A stretch of 64,000 nt of DNA from Bog-159 sp049511415 (GTDB lineage: Bacteria > Acidobacteriota > Terriglobia > Bryobacterales > Bryobacteraceae), in the NCBI GenBank assembly GCA_049511415.1, contig JBEKYC010000009.1, forward strand, positions 1-64,000, given 5' to 3'. The translations under genes were made by a program, and so were the position numbers. The notes under the pieces are model-generated. The model searched no databases. It saw only the letters and a program-made list of their open reading frames with translations, and had not been told where the DNA came from. This document shows, piece by piece, positions 1 to 9,550 of this stretch (within the stretch, counting starts at the first letter, position 1; every line of letters begins with the position of its first letter).

Positions 1-1412
1 CCGCGCTTCTTGCCTCCCTTGATTTCCCAGAAGGCGTCGCCGCCGAACTGGAAGTTATATCGCTGCTGGTCGATGGAGTAACTGCCCTCTCCCTCGATCA
101 GAATGCCGTCATCCACACCGGCGATCAGGTCGTCGGGAGTTACTTCGTCCGGGCCCGGCGCGAGCCACACATTCGGCATACGCTGGAAAGGCACGCTGCC
201 CCATGAATCCGCGTAGCAGCATCCCCGCGACTCGGTCTCCCCGATCAGGTGCGCCTGGTCGCGGATGGTTTGATAGTGCTTGAAGATTCCCTTCTCGATG
301 ATCGGGAACTTAGTGGTCAACACCCCGTCGTCGTCGTATTTTACGGTTGCTAAGCCGCCCTCATTGGTGCGGTCGCCAAAGATGTCGATGCGTTCGCTGC
401 CCACTTGGAAATTCCCCATTTTTTCGGTGGTCAGGAAACTGGTGCCCGCGAAGTTGGCTTCGTAACCTAGCGCGCGATCCAACTCCGTCGAATGCCCGAT
501 GGATTCGTGGATCGTCAGATAGAGATGGCTCGGCAGCAGCACCAGGTCTTTCTTGCCGGGAGACACCGGCGGCGCGGCCAGGTGCTCCAGCACTTCGTCG
601 CGAATCCGCGGCGCGTTCTCGCCTACGTTGGCCTTAGCCACAGCTTCCCAACCGGCGGTCACCGGCGGAGTCTGGTAGCTGCGCGTGCGCGTGATGTTTT
701 TCTGAATATCCACCGCGGTGGCTTGCAGCGCGGGCCAGACCTGCACCACATACTGCTGGATCGACGATCCTTCGCTCGATGCGAAGTATTTATCCTCCGA
801 TCGCAGAGCCAGAAAGCCGAAGGCGGCAAACACCTTCGGATCTTTCTTGATAATCGATGCGGCGCCATGCATCAGCTCCAGCTTTTCGTCCACTTGCACG
901 GCGAAAGGATCCTTCTCCAGCGGCGATTTCCACCGGTCCGTATACGCCTTGGTGGGCGCCAGTTGCACGGGGCTGGCTTGTAAAGCCGAGTTGGCCTTGG
1001 CCACCACCACCGCCTCGCGCGCGATGCGCGCAATTTCGATATCCGTTACCAACGGCGAGGCCGCGAACCCCCATTGCCCGTTGGCAATCACCCGCACACC
1101 AAAACCGAAGTTCTGCTGATCGGTGACAAATGGCACCTCGTCGGTCTGATTGCTGCCGCGCTGCGGGGCCAGCCGATACCCGCAAAACTGCTGGCGGTAT
1201 CGCGCGATGCGGATGTCGCAATACGTGGCGCCTTGCTTGCGGGCCTCGGCCAGAGCCACCGCGGCCAGCTTTTCCAGCCCTGGTTCCGGTTTCGATGGCG
1301 CGTCGTCTGGCGCGCCAAACAGACGGTTGGCCAGTAAGATGGAAGCGCCGCCGGTGGTCGCCGTCAGGAATGCGCGGCGGGTAAGGAAACTGGAAATCGA
1401 TGTGGTTTTCAT
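1..1412 (-). CDS. tldD: TldD/PmbA-family metalloprotease, Tat-exported, 3' end cut by window edge
   Basis: The reading frame opens at an ATG (1412-1410) and runs off the left edge without a stop, giving about 470 residues. The N-terminus carries a twin-arginine signal (TRRAFLTATT at residues 11-20 followed by a hydrophobic stretch), so export is predicted, unlike cytoplasmic E. coli TldD. The family zinc motif HExxxH is present as HESIGH at residues 302-307, followed by ELDRALGYE typical of TldD rather than of the non-catalytic TldE/PmbA partner. TldD/TldE pairs cleave small unfolded peptides and mature some ribosomal peptides; the substrate here is unknown. A TldE-like partner is expected downstream, beyond the window. 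The gene is transcribed divergently from the membrane-protein gene at 1492. Confidence 0.9.
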   Translation of the reverse strand, partial: MKTTSISSFLTRRAFLTATTGGASILLANRLFGAPDDAPSKPEPGLEKLAAVALAEARKQGATYCDIRIARYRQQFCGYRLAPQRGSNQTDEVPFVTDQQNFGFGVRVIANGQWGFAASPLVTDIEIARIAREAVVVAKANSALQASPVQLAPTKAYTDRWKSPLEKDPFAVQVDEKLELMHGAASIIKKDPKVFAAFGFLALRSEDKYFASSEGSSIQQYVVQVWPALQATAVDIQKNITRTRSYQTPPVTAGWEAVAKANVGENAPRIRDEVLEHLAAPPVSPGKKDLVLLPSHLYLTIHESIGHSTELDRALGYEANFAGTSFLTTEKMGNFQVGSERIDIFGDRTNEGGLATVKYDDDGVLTTKFPIIEKGIFKHYQTIRDQAHLIGETESRGCCYADSWGSVPFQRMPNVWLAPGPDEVTPDDLIAGVDDGILIEGEGSYSIDQQRYNFQFGGDAFWEIKGGKKR

Positions 1413-1491
1413 CGCTCGCCCAAGTTTAACGCACCGCAGTCTCCTGCCGAAGATTCGGATGCAATACAATGGCCTAGCGGGCGGGAAGATC

Positions 1492-1932
1492 ATGAGCGGC
1501 GACGGACGCATGGAATCGGAATCGCAAGATGGATCGTTAGCGCTTCTCCGCGTAGCCGCCTTCGTCGCGCTGTTGGTGGGGGCGTGCGGCGCAGTTGCCC
1601 TCACCCTGTACACGGGCCGGCACAATGCTTCCCTTCTGCTGATGGTTATCTTCGCCCTTTGGGTGCTGTCCCCGTTCGTCGCGCTGGCGGCCGCGGTTAG
1701 ACTTTCGAGCCGCTGGGCGCCTCTTACACACATGGTACTTTATGCCGCGACGTATATCGTTACCCTGGGCACTTTGGTAATCTACGGCGAGACTGCTTTC
1801 GGACCTCCGCGCGCGAAGACCGCTGCCGTCTTCGTGGTGGTCCCCCCGGCATCATGGCTGTTGAGCGGCGTCAGCGTGGGCGCAGCCGGGTTGATATCCG
1901 GCAGGTCGGCGCGCCGGAGTCGCGTCCGCTAG
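1492..1932 (+). CDS. Small integral membrane protein, unknown function
   Basis: A 146-residue protein with about four hydrophobic segments (LLRVAAFVALLVGACGAVAL, a second around LLLMVIFALWVLSPFVALAA, a third around MVLYAATYIVTLGTLVI, and a fourth around AAVFVVVPPASWLLSGVSVG) and a basic C-terminus ending SARRSRVR. The ATG at 1492 is chosen because GGGAAG lies just upstream; an in-frame ATG at 1459 is possible, and the longer open frame back to 1150 overlaps the divergent protease gene and is not believed. No family is recognised. It sits 35 bp ahead of the reductase gene on the same strand and may be co-transcribed with it. Confidence 0.6.
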   Translation: MSGDGRMESESQDGSLALLRVAAFVALLVGACGAVALTLYTGRHNASLLLMVIFALWVLSPFVALAAAVRLSSRWAPLTHMVLYAATYIVTLGTLVIYGETAFGPPRAKTAAVFVVVPPASWLLSGVSVGAAGLISGRSARRSRVR

Positions 1933-1967
1933 CGCCTTATAATTGGCAGACAACCTAGGGAGGCTTT

Positions 1968-3017
1968 ATGAACGGCGATTTGGTGCTGGTTACGGGCGGT
2001 TCCGGATTCATCGGCGCTCACTGCATCCTGCAACTTCTGAACGCGGGCTATCGCGTGCGAACCACGGTTCGCTCGCTCGCCCGCGAAGCCGAAGTGCGCG
2101 CGATGCTCAAGATTGGCGGCGCCCAGCCGGGCGACGCGCTCTCCTTTGTTGGCGCCGACCTTATGTCTGACACCGGCTGGCCGCAAGCTGCCGCCGGCTG
2201 CAAATACGTGCTGCATGTGGCTTCGCCCTTTCCCCCGAAGATGCCCAAAGACGAGGATGAGCTGATTGTTCCGGCGCGCGAAGGCGCGTTGCGCGTACTC
2301 AAAGCCGCGCGGGACGCGCGCGTCGAACGCGTGGTTTTGACCTCTTCGTACGCGGCGATCGGCTACGGTATCGAGTTCACGGGCCGGCCGTTTAACGAGG
2401 AAAACTGGACCGATCCGAACGCCGACGATGTGAGCGCCTATGTAAAGTCTAAGACTTTGGCGGAACGCGCGGCCTGGGATTTCATCGCCCGTGCCAATGG
2501 CGCTTTGGAGCTTGCGGTTGTGAATCCAGTGGGCGTGTTCGGTCCGGTGCTCGGGCCGGATTATTCCACATCCATACAGATCGTGCAGCGGTTGATGGAC
2601 GCCGATGTGCCCGGCTGCCCGCGCCTATCTTTTGGCATTGTGGATGTGCGAGATGTAGCGGATCTGCACCTGCGCGCCATGACCAATCCTGGCGCCAAGG
2701 GGGAGCGGTTTCTGGCGGTGGCGGGCGATTTCATGACTATCGAGGCTATCGCCCGGCTGCTGAAAGCGCGCATGGGCGAGGCAGCCCGGCGCGTCCCGAC
2801 GCGCGTGCTGCCCGATTGGCTGGTGCGCCTGGTGGCACGGTTCGATAAATCCGTGGCGTATATCGTCCCCGAACTGGGTAAGTCCAGGAACGCCACCAAT
2901 GCGAAGGCACGGCGCGTGCTTGGCTGGTCGCCGCGATCGAACGAAGACGCCATCATCGCCACCGCCGAGAGTTTGGTGCGGCTGGGATTGCTGAAGAATT
3001 CGAAAAAAGCCGCGTGA
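1968..3017 (+). CDS. NAD(P)-dependent epimerase/reductase, dihydroflavonol-4-reductase-like extended SDR
   Basis: This 349-residue protein begins with the Rossmann motif VTGGSGFIG near residue 10, and has the extended-SDR catalytic pair in AYVKSK (Tyr-x-x-x-Lys) about residue 160. The region VVNPVGVFGPVLG is typical of the dihydroflavonol reductase/aldehyde reductase branch, which reduces aldehydes or ketones with NADPH. The Shine-Dalgarno AGGGAGG lies 5 bp before the ATG and fixes the start. The real substrate cannot be read from the sequence. The stop lies 9 bp from the end of the convergent GlcG-like gene. Confidence 0.88.
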   Translation: MNGDLVLVTGGSGFIGAHCILQLLNAGYRVRTTVRSLAREAEVRAMLKIGGAQPGDALSFVGADLMSDTGWPQAAAGCKYVLHVASPFPPKMPKDEDELIVPAREGALRVLKAARDARVERVVLTSSYAAIGYGIEFTGRPFNEENWTDPNADDVSAYVKSKTLAERAAWDFIARANGALELAVVNPVGVFGPVLGPDYSTSIQIVQRLMDADVPGCPRLSFGIVDVRDVADLHLRAMTNPGAKGERFLAVAGDFMTIEAIARLLKARMGEAARRVPTRVLPDWLVRLVARFDKSVAYIVPELGKSRNATNAKARRVLGWSPRSNEDAIIATAESLVRLGLLKNSKKAA

Positions 3018-3026
3018 TTGCGCCGG

Positions 3027-3488
3027 CTATTTCAAGAGGGCGTCGATGCCGGCCCGCGCGATGGCTTCGTCGACTTCCGATGGCGCCCCGCTCGCCGCAA
3101 TCCCGCCGATAGTCTTGCCGTCGACCTTGATCGGCAGCCCGCCTTGATTCGGGAAGGCGTCGGGAAACGCGAGAACCTGCAAGTTGCCGGCTTTCAGTTG
3201 ATCGGCCGCATCCTTGGACGGGCTGCCGTAGAGCGCCGCATGCCGGGCCTTGCGCTGCGCGAACTGAATCGTATTGAGACCCGCCCCGTCCGCCTTCTGC
3301 AGGAACAAGAGGTTGCCGCTCTCGTCGACGACGCAGAGGGTCACCTGCACGTTGCGCTTCTGAGCCTCCGCCTCCGCCGCCGCTATCATCGTCTTGATGG
3401 CCGCCAGATTCAGCCACTTCTTGGTGGGGAGATCGGCGGCGGACAGGGCAGCCGCCACCAGCAGGAGTTCCGCGATGAGCTTCACCAT
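3027..3488 (-). CDS. GlcG/HbpS-like heme-binding family protein with signal peptide
   Basis: A 153-residue protein with a short hydrophobic leader (LIAELLLVAAALSAADL) and then the GlcG/HbpS (DUF336) fold: the segment VTLCVVDESGNLLFLQKADGAG, the helix with QRKARHAALYGSPS, and the C-terminal GGLPIKVDGKTIGGIAASGA followed by DEAIARAGIDAL. The family includes the extracellular heme sensor HbpS and the accessory protein GlcG of glycolate loci; no glycolate oxidase genes are nearby, so an exported ligand-binding role is the safer reading. Confidence 0.85.
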   Translation of the reverse strand: MVKLIAELLLVAAALSAADLPTKKWLNLAAIKTMIAAAEAEAQKRNVQVTLCVVDESGNLLFLQKADGAGLNTIQFAQRKARHAALYGSPSKDAADQLKAGNLQVLAFPDAFPNQGGLPIKVDGKTIGGIAASGAPSEVDEAIARAGIDALLK

Positions 3489-3576
3489 GTGCCATATAGT
3501 AACAGCAACCCGGCCGGGCGCCGCTTATCACCGATTCACATAACGAACGGCTCGCATGATAGGATGCCGGCGCTAT

Positions 3577-4464
3577 TCATCCGATTGGCGGCTTTGCCGG
3601 ACGGCCGGCGCGGCGTACCGGTCCGGTTACCGCAGCGTCGAGCCGGGCCCCCAGGCTCTTGAAAGCAGGCTTGGGACCGTGCCATTGCAATTCGTCCACA
3701 TCGTCAAACAGGGCGATATCGGTGCGCAGCGTCGCCAGAGTTCGAAACAGCAGCGCTTGTTCGCGATCGCGGGCCAACGTTTGCGCGAGGCCGCCGGCGC
3801 CGGTTACGTTGACGTGCCACTCGCGCCAGTCCTCCGGGATCGATTCGAGGTGATTGAATTTGGCCAGAACGGCCGCCGACGATTTGGCTCCCCAACCGGG
3901 CAAGCCCGGATAGCCGTCCGCCGCGTCGCCGACCAGGGCCAAATAATCGGGAATCGATGCCGGCGAAACACCAAACTTTCCCCGGATGCCGGATTCGTCG
4001 AAAGTCACCCGTGTCCGCCGATTCAACTGGACTACGCGCGTGCCTTGCACACACTGGCCGAGATCCTTGTCCGGACTGCAGATAATGACGCGTTCCACCC
4101 GCGGATCCCGGGCGGCGATCTGCGCCCCGGCCGCCAGTGCGTCGTCCGCCTCGAACTCCAGCATGGGCCACACGGCCACACCGGCCGCCGAAAGAACTTC
4201 CTCGAGCAGGCCGAACTGCGCCAGAAGCTCCGGCGCGACTCCCTCGCCTGTCTTATATCCCGGCCACAGGTTATTGCGGAACGATTCGATAACATGGTCG
4301 GTCGCCACGGCCAGGTGCGTGGCGCCGCCGTGGATCATACCCAGCACCGATGCGAGCACTCCCCGCACCGCCCCCACCTCGCGCCCATCCTTATCCAAGG
4401 CCGACGGCACCGCGAAGTAGTGCCGGAACAGTTCATATGTGCCGTCGATCAGATGGACTTCCAC
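3577..4464 (-). CDS. 5'-3' exonuclease (flap endonuclease-like), PolA N-domain type
   Basis: A 295-residue stand-alone 5'-nuclease. It starts with VHLIDGTYELFRHYF (the first metal-binding Asp), has EADDALAAG and ICSPDKDLGQCV (acidic metal cluster) in the middle, and VGDAADGYPGLPGWGAKSSAAVLAKF, the helix-hairpin-helix DNA-binding motif with its Asp ligands. It matches the N-terminal exonuclease domain of DNA polymerase I, with no polymerase domain attached. A role in Okazaki fragment or repair processing is expected from the family. It is followed by no partner gene in the same operon. Confidence 0.9.
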   Translation of the reverse strand: MEVHLIDGTYELFRHYFAVPSALDKDGREVGAVRGVLASVLGMIHGGATHLAVATDHVIESFRNNLWPGYKTGEGVAPELLAQFGLLEEVLSAAGVAVWPMLEFEADDALAAGAQIAARDPRVERVIICSPDKDLGQCVQGTRVVQLNRRTRVTFDESGIRGKFGVSPASIPDYLALVGDAADGYPGLPGWGAKSSAAVLAKFNHLESIPEDWREWHVNVTGAGGLAQTLARDREQALLFRTLATLRTDIALFDDVDELQWHGPKPAFKSLGARLDAAVTGPVRRAGRPAKPPIG

Positions 4465-4502
4465 CAGCGGTAGCGCTCCTCGTTTATTGTACGGGAAGCA
4501 GG

Positions 4503-4531
4503 AAAAAACGGGGGACGGCCAGCCGTCCCCC
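4503..4531 (-). terminator. Rho-independent terminator of the choice-of-anchor P gene
   Basis: A perfect 10-bp inverted repeat (GGGGGACGGC at 4510-4519 and its complement at 4522-4531) is followed, on the minus strand, by six T residues (A run 4503-4508). It lies just after the stop of the gene ending at 4546. Confidence 0.85.
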
Positions 4532-4545
4532 AGGAGAAGACGCTA

Positions 4546-5817
4546 CTAATTGACGACGCCTGTGTGGGCAACTGCAATTCGAACATCCGCTCCCAGCGGA
4601 AGGCCCAGCGAGTTGGCGGTATCCACGACCAACTCAACCATGCGCACTTCGATGGATGTGGATGTCTGGATGACACGATGCAGCCAGAGAGTTCCGAGGC
4701 CCGCGATCGTGACGTGGGTGTTTGGCGACGGATTGGCTCCCACTTCCGGGTGCCCGGTTACCACCAATCCCGCAAAAAGCGAACCGGTATCGCTAAGCGT
4801 GACGGCGCCGCCATCGGCGGAAACATTGGCTTCCGCGGTGATGGTGGTGGCGGCAACCAGACTTGAAAGCAGATCCAGTTCGTCCACGCTGGCGGTGGTC
4901 TGGGCGGAAGTACCGGTCGAACTTACGGAACCTTCCGCACTCGTGTGCACGACGCCGGTGGTTAGGATGCCCGGCACGGTGACCGCGGCTACGCTGTTGG
5001 TTTCTTCCTGATCCGTTCCGGTGCAGCCTAAGTTGACGTCAGCGGAGCGTCCCGCCTGTATCGGCCCGGCGGAAACCGACGAGCCATAGGCAAAGCCGAT
5101 CAGCAGATCTGCATTAAAAAGCGTGCTGCTCTGTGCACGCGCGACAAACAACTGAGTGCCAATCGGCAAGCCCAGCACATTGTTCTCCGACACCTTTACA
5201 TGGATGGCGCTCACGATCATGCTGGCGCTGGTCGCGGTTACCGTGGGAGTCTGTTCATTCAGAATCACGAAACCGATTCCCGGCAGAGTGATTCGCGTGT
5301 TTGGGCCAATATCGGTGAGAATGGGCAAGCCTAGTACTTTGGCGTTGGTGAATGTAGTACCAATACTGCTGGTGGAAAAGCCGCCCGGCGAAGAAATTGC
5401 GGACGCTACCGACTGCACGCCATCCGCGGTGATTAGCCCGCCTAGTAAATTGATGCTGCTGACCGTCGCCGTAGCGGTAGTCGCCGTGCCATTATCCACG
5501 GCTGCCGATGTTACGGATGTGTCGATTACGCCCGTCGTCGCCAGGGGCAACAGTGACACACCAGCCACGCTGTTGGAGCTGGACATGCCGGCGGTCTCGG
5601 TGCATAGACTGCTAACCGCGGTGGAACCGGCGGTGATGCCTGATGTTCCAGGCGTTACCGACACCATAGTGCCCAGGGCTTTCCCGGAATATCCGGTCTG
5701 GCTTTGCCCAAAAACCGTCGCACAGCACAGAAAGCCCGCCAGGGCCGCTGCGCACGGCAGCCGGAAGCTCCGGAAAATACGGGCCGATTCTGTAATATTG
5801 ATAACCATTTCTGCCAT
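4546..5817 (-). CDS. Exported choice-of-anchor P-like repeat protein
   Basis: A 423-residue protein starting at ATG 5817, chosen because AGAGGAG stands 8 bp upstream; the 31 codons further upstream have no such site. A membrane/signal segment LPCAAALAGFLCCATVFGQ follows a short basic N-terminus. The mature part is Ser/Thr/Ala/Val-rich and built from two similar halves; each holds a NLLGGLITADGVQS- or DLLSSLVAATTITA-like strand, a GxxF(T)NAKVLGLPI-like element, and a GIGFVILNEQ or GLGTLWLHRV strand followed by an amphipathic V-rich strand. This is the layout of the choice-of-anchor P family of secreted, repeat-bearing proteins. No C-terminal sorting signal is visible. Function unknown. Confidence 0.7.
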   Translation of the reverse strand: MAEMVINITESARIFRSFRLPCAAALAGFLCCATVFGQSQTGYSGKALGTMVSVTPGTSGITAGSTAVSSLCTETAGMSSSNSVAGVSLLPLATTGVIDTSVTSAAVDNGTATTATATVSSINLLGGLITADGVQSVASAISSPGGFSTSSIGTTFTNAKVLGLPILTDIGPNTRITLPGIGFVILNEQTPTVTATSASMIVSAIHVKVSENNVLGLPIGTQLFVARAQSSTLFNADLLIGFAYGSSVSAGPIQAGRSADVNLGCTGTDQEETNSVAAVTVPGILTTGVVHTSAEGSVSSTGTSAQTTASVDELDLLSSLVAATTITAEANVSADGGAVTLSDTGSLFAGLVVTGHPEVGANPSPNTHVTIAGLGTLWLHRVIQTSTSIEVRMVELVVDTANSLGLPLGADVRIAVAHTGVVN

Positions 5818-6236
5818 TTTTGTCTCCTCTTTATGTCGATTCAAGTCTGGTACTGCCAACGTGCCGGGTACTAATCCGCAAACCGACGAGTACTCGGAGG
5901 CGCGATTCACAAAATATCTGACCTATGGTTGCGAAAGTCCGGCATGGGTGCAATTAACCAGTGCTGAAACGCCTCTTAAATACGCTGTTAAGGATCTAAC
6001 GTCAAGATAAAGAGGCGGTAAGAAGATCCAACAAAAAAGTGTTTCGCGGGCGGAGTAACATGCGGTGTTCCGTTTATCAGCCACTCAGCCAAAGGTAGTA
6101 GCACTTTTCCGAGGCATTCTCAGAAAACTTCTTGCATTAATACGGAAATTTTCTTAGAATTGACCAGGGATGGCTGCCGATTTGTGGGCAGGGTAGATTG
6201 CTCAGTCGCGCATTTCCCGAGAGAGCAGGAATCTGG
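5818..6236. other. Divergent intergenic region, regulatory
   Basis: This 419-bp region separates two oppositely oriented secreted-protein genes and must hold both promoters. It is noticeably less GC-rich than the coding regions. An imperfect palindrome (GTTAAGGATCTAAC near 5989-6002) is the only structure I can point to. No RNA gene or open frame is supported. Confidence 0.4.
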
Positions 6237-6797
6237 ATGACGATCCGTTGCTTTGTTGCCGTCGTTTTGATCGGCAGTGCCTCCCTTTTTGGCCAAGACC
6301 TCCGCACGCCTCCGCGAACCGCCGCGGTCATAACTCAACGCACGGCGGGACTGGCTGCAAAGCCGGGCTCCAGCGGACCGGCCATTCTCAATGTTCTGAC
6401 GGTGATCGGGAACGAGGCTTTGGGCGTTCCCTGCATCGATTGCCTGCTGGGTATCTTGATCCCTTCGCTGGGTCTCCCGAGTCCTTTAGGGGAAGCTCTG
6501 GTGGGGAGCAAGTATCAAATCGACTCTTATCTCATCGATAATACCTACACGGGCTCTTGCACGTTCAATCTAGCCGTGCGCGACAGTCAAAATAACGTGG
6601 TCGCAGAGGCCCGCCAGACCATCGACGAAACGGCTGGAAACCAGATTCTGCTTTCGACGCCCATCACCATTCCGCCCAGCGCGGGCCTGGGACTGGGAAG
6701 CGTCTCGAATACCGCTACCTGCGGATCGAACGTCAGCGAATCCAAGAGTCCGGTCGTCCTGACTTGCGTCAATAACCCGCCCTTCTGCGTGGATTAA
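6237..6797 (+). CDS. Secreted protein of unknown function
   Basis: A 186-residue protein from ATG 6237 (AGCAGGA 6 bp upstream). The first 20 residues (MTIRCFVAVVLIGSASLFGQ) form a signal peptide. The mature part has five Cys in three short clusters (PCIDC, GSCTF, and C-terminal TCGSN, TCVNNPPFCVD), suggesting disulfides, and a beta-rich segment YQIDSYLIDNTYTGSCTFNLAV. I recognise no family. It ends 5 bp from the stop of the convergent regulator gene. Confidence 0.65.
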   Translation: MTIRCFVAVVLIGSASLFGQDLRTPPRTAAVITQRTAGLAAKPGSSGPAILNVLTVIGNEALGVPCIDCLLGILIPSLGLPSPLGEALVGSKYQIDSYLIDNTYTGSCTFNLAVRDSQNNVVAEARQTIDETAGNQILLSTPITIPPSAGLGLGSVSNTATCGSNVSESKSPVVLTCVNNPPFCVD

Positions 6798-6802
6798 GCG
6801 AA

Positions 6803-9550
6803 TTAGTTTTTCAAATTGCCGAGAATAAGCGTGGCGTGGCGGGCGATGGCCTCGAAGTTGGCGGCGTGAGCGTCTTTCTCCAGCTTCTCCAACAGGCCGC
6901 GGGCGGCTGCGCTTCGTCCCTCCTGCGCTTCGAGTTGTCCCAGCGCCAACCGCGCGTCCAGTTGATAGCCAACGTAGCCTTGGCGGCCCGCGTCGGCCGC
7001 GGTGGCCTGCAGATCCCGGATGGCGCCCTCTTCGTCCGGTGGTTTGCCGGATGCCGCTCGGGCGCGGGCGGCGACGATGGAGAACGCCAGACACGCCGCG
7101 CGGTGGTGGCTGGCCCGCGATAAGGCATCCGCGCGAGCCACCTCCTGCCGGGCTTCCTCTACTTTGCCTTCATCCAGGAGCACGCGCGCCAGCAGGATGC
7201 GCGCCTCCAGTTCGCGGTCCGGAACCTTGGCGCGCAAGAAGACATCCAGGCTATTGCGAATGGGTCCCTCCGCTTCCGCCGGCCGGCCCATCGTCAGTGC
7301 CAGTTCCGCCGGCGCCAACCGGTACTGCGCTTCGAAAATCCTGCCGGTCTCCGCCGCTACCCGCACGGATTGTTCAAACTGCTGGCGCGCGCGGTCCCAA
7401 TCGGCCTGCGCCAAGCGCACACGCCCCAACCACGAGAGGGCGTCCGCCGATTCCAGTTTGGCCCCTGTTTCGCGATCGCCCGCCACCGCGTCATCCAGCA
7501 TTTTGGCGGCTCCCGGCAAGTCTCCCAGCAGGTACAACGTATGGCCCAGATTGTTCGACAGGCTGGCCACCGTGGCATTGGCCGCGATGGATCGCGATTT
7601 CTTGAGGGCCTGCGCAAACATATCGCGCGCCAGCCGTAAGTTGCCCTCCACCAGCCACGTCGAGGCGATGTTACTCAACCCCGAAACCTCGTCCGGACGG
7701 CTGCCCACCTGGCGCGCCATACCTAACGACTCTTCATACAGCTTGCGGGCGCCGGCGAAATCCCCCTGGCGCATGAGCAGCACCGCCAGGCCGTTCAGAG
7801 CCCACTGCGCATCGCTGCGGGCGTTGCCGATCTCCCGATTGATATCCAGCGCCTGCGTATACAGATTCCGCGCTTCGTTGGTATTGCCCAGGTTGCAGTA
7901 GGCCGCCGCGAGATAAGCCATACTGGCCGCAAGTCCCAGGCGGTCTCCGGTGCGGGCATAGATGGCGCGGGCAATCTGGCAAGCGGCGGCGGCCTGTTCC
8001 AGGCGGCTAAGCTGGACCAGTTGGCGGCACTCCATGGCGCGGGAGTCGGCTTCGAGCACCTGCGCTTCCCGCGTGTGCGCCACCGCCGCCGCCTCCGACG
8101 CGCTGGCCTGCGCCAGTTCGAAATTGCCCAGTTGTTCGGCCGCTTGAGACTTTACAAAGCTGATGGCCGCTTCGTCCACCAGCGGAACCGGCAGTTTATG
8201 CAAACTGTCCAACGTCAACAGGGCGTCATTGGCCCTGCCCGCATTGATCTGCGCGCGGGCCATGCGCAGGCCATAATCGGCATTATCCGGAAATTGTTCG
8301 ATTAATCGGCGGTAAATCCGAATGGCTTGGTCCCATTCCGAATTGGTTTCCCGGTAGCGAGCTTCGATGGGAAGGCGGTCCGGAGGCGGAAAATGCGCGG
8401 AGAGCTGCCAGGCTTTCTGCGCCTCATTTTTGGCGACTTCCGCGTATCCCAAAACGGACCAGGCGTCCGATAGAGCGGCATGCGCCAGCGCATACGCGGG
8501 ATCGACGGCCACGGCTTGGCCCAGCAGGTCGCGGGCGCCGCGCGCGTCGAAGTGGCGCAGCCGGTCTAATCCTTCGGCATATAATCGAGCGCCGTCGGAA
8601 GTGGGCGGAAGAAAGGCGCGCGCGACGTTCGTATCCGCCTGGCTCGCGGTTCCCCCCGCCAGCCTTTGCCGCAGTGCCGAGCCTGCCTGGGCCACCAGCC
8701 CGGTCAAATCGTCGATGCCGCCGCTTTCGGGCGACATCGTGACGGTCTCCCCGGTTTTCGAATCTTGTAGACGCAGGTCCAGCCGCACGCGCCGGACTTG
8801 CGTTCCGCTATTCAGATACGAACCCACCACGACATAGTCCGCCCCCAGGCTCCGCCAGAGCTTCGCGAGCGTCTGGGGCGAATAGCTCTCGGCATTCGGA
8901 AGCCCTAACTCCAGTTTGGTGCGCGCCACGCTTTCCCCCGGAATGATCCGGAAGTGTTCACCGGCGGCCAGTTCCGTCGCCAGCATCTCGGATAATGCGG
9001 TGGACAGCCACTCCTGATCGGCCTCCGCCGTCAAGTTGCGGAAACCCAGAATGGCAACGGACGGCCGCGGAGTCAGCGCGGCGCGGCGTGCCGGAGGGCG
9101 TTTGGGCACAAACATCCAGATGGCCAGACCGATGACCAGGACCGCGGAAATGGACCCGAAGATCCATAACGTTCGTGAACGTGTCGCGGGAAGCGAGGCG
9201 CGTGGTTCGGATGCCGCCGTGAATTGCTCCACGGGAGCCATGAAGCGGTAGCCCAGACGCGGCACGGTTTCAATAAACGCGGGCTTTTCCGCATGGTCGT
9301 CCAAAGCGTGCCGGAGTTTGGCGATGGCGACGTTCAGTCCATTGTCGAAGTCCACAAAGGTGTTATCCGGCCACACCCTCTTGCGCAATTCCTCTCGCGT
9401 GACTACCTCGCCACGCCGCTCGATCAATGCGGAGAGGATCTGGAACGGCTGCTCTTGGAGCTTGAGCTTTTCGTCGTTTTTAAGCAGTTCCCGGCTTCGA
9501 GGGTCGAGTTTGAACAAACCAAACCGCCAAAGCTGATCGATTTCCGCCAT
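6803..9550 (-). CDS. Winged-helix DNA-binding / TolB-like / TPR transmembrane regulator (CadC-like)
   Basis: A 915-residue multidomain regulator. Residues about 8-105 are an OmpR/CadC-type winged helix (QEQPFQILSALIERRGEVVTREELRKRVW, then GLNVAIAKLRHALDD and VPRLGYRF). A single membrane helix (TLWIFGSISAVLVIGLAIWMFV) follows near residue 128. Residues about 165-300 resemble the TolB/FlgO N-terminal domain (VAILGFRNLTAEADQEWLSTALSEMLATELA). The rest, to the C-terminus, is a long array of TPR-like helices. The architecture implies a membrane-bound transcription factor that senses through its extracytoplasmic TPR part. Such proteins are abundant in Acidobacteria. Its likely target is its own promoter region, which contains a palindrome at 9757-9779. 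Confidence 0.88.
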   Translation of the reverse strand: MAEIDQLWRFGLFKLDPRSRELLKNDEKLKLQEQPFQILSALIERRGEVVTREELRKRVWPDNTFVDFDNGLNVAIAKLRHALDDHAEKPAFIETVPRLGYRFMAPVEQFTAASEPRASLPATRSRTLWIFGSISAVLVIGLAIWMFVPKRPPARRAALTPRPSVAILGFRNLTAEADQEWLSTALSEMLATELAAGEHFRIIPGESVARTKLELGLPNAESYSPQTLAKLWRSLGADYVVVGSYLNSGTQVRRVRLDLRLQDSKTGETVTMSPESGGIDDLTGLVAQAGSALRQRLAGGTASQADTNVARAFLPPTSDGARLYAEGLDRLRHFDARGARDLLGQAVAVDPAYALAHAALSDAWSVLGYAEVAKNEAQKAWQLSAHFPPPDRLPIEARYRETNSEWDQAIRIYRRLIEQFPDNADYGLRMARAQINAGRANDALLTLDSLHKLPVPLVDEAAISFVKSQAAEQLGNFELAQASASEAAAVAHTREAQVLEADSRAMECRQLVQLSRLEQAAAACQIARAIYARTGDRLGLAASMAYLAAAYCNLGNTNEARNLYTQALDINREIGNARSDAQWALNGLAVLLMRQGDFAGARKLYEESLGMARQVGSRPDEVSGLSNIASTWLVEGNLRLARDMFAQALKKSRSIAANATVASLSNNLGHTLYLLGDLPGAAKMLDDAVAGDRETGAKLESADALSWLGRVRLAQADWDRARQQFEQSVRVAAETGRIFEAQYRLAPAELALTMGRPAEAEGPIRNSLDVFLRAKVPDRELEARILLARVLLDEGKVEEARQEVARADALSRASHHRAACLAFSIVAARARAASGKPPDEEGAIRDLQATAADAGRQGYVGYQLDARLALGQLEAQEGRSAAARGLLEKLEKDAHAANFEAIARHATLILGNLKN

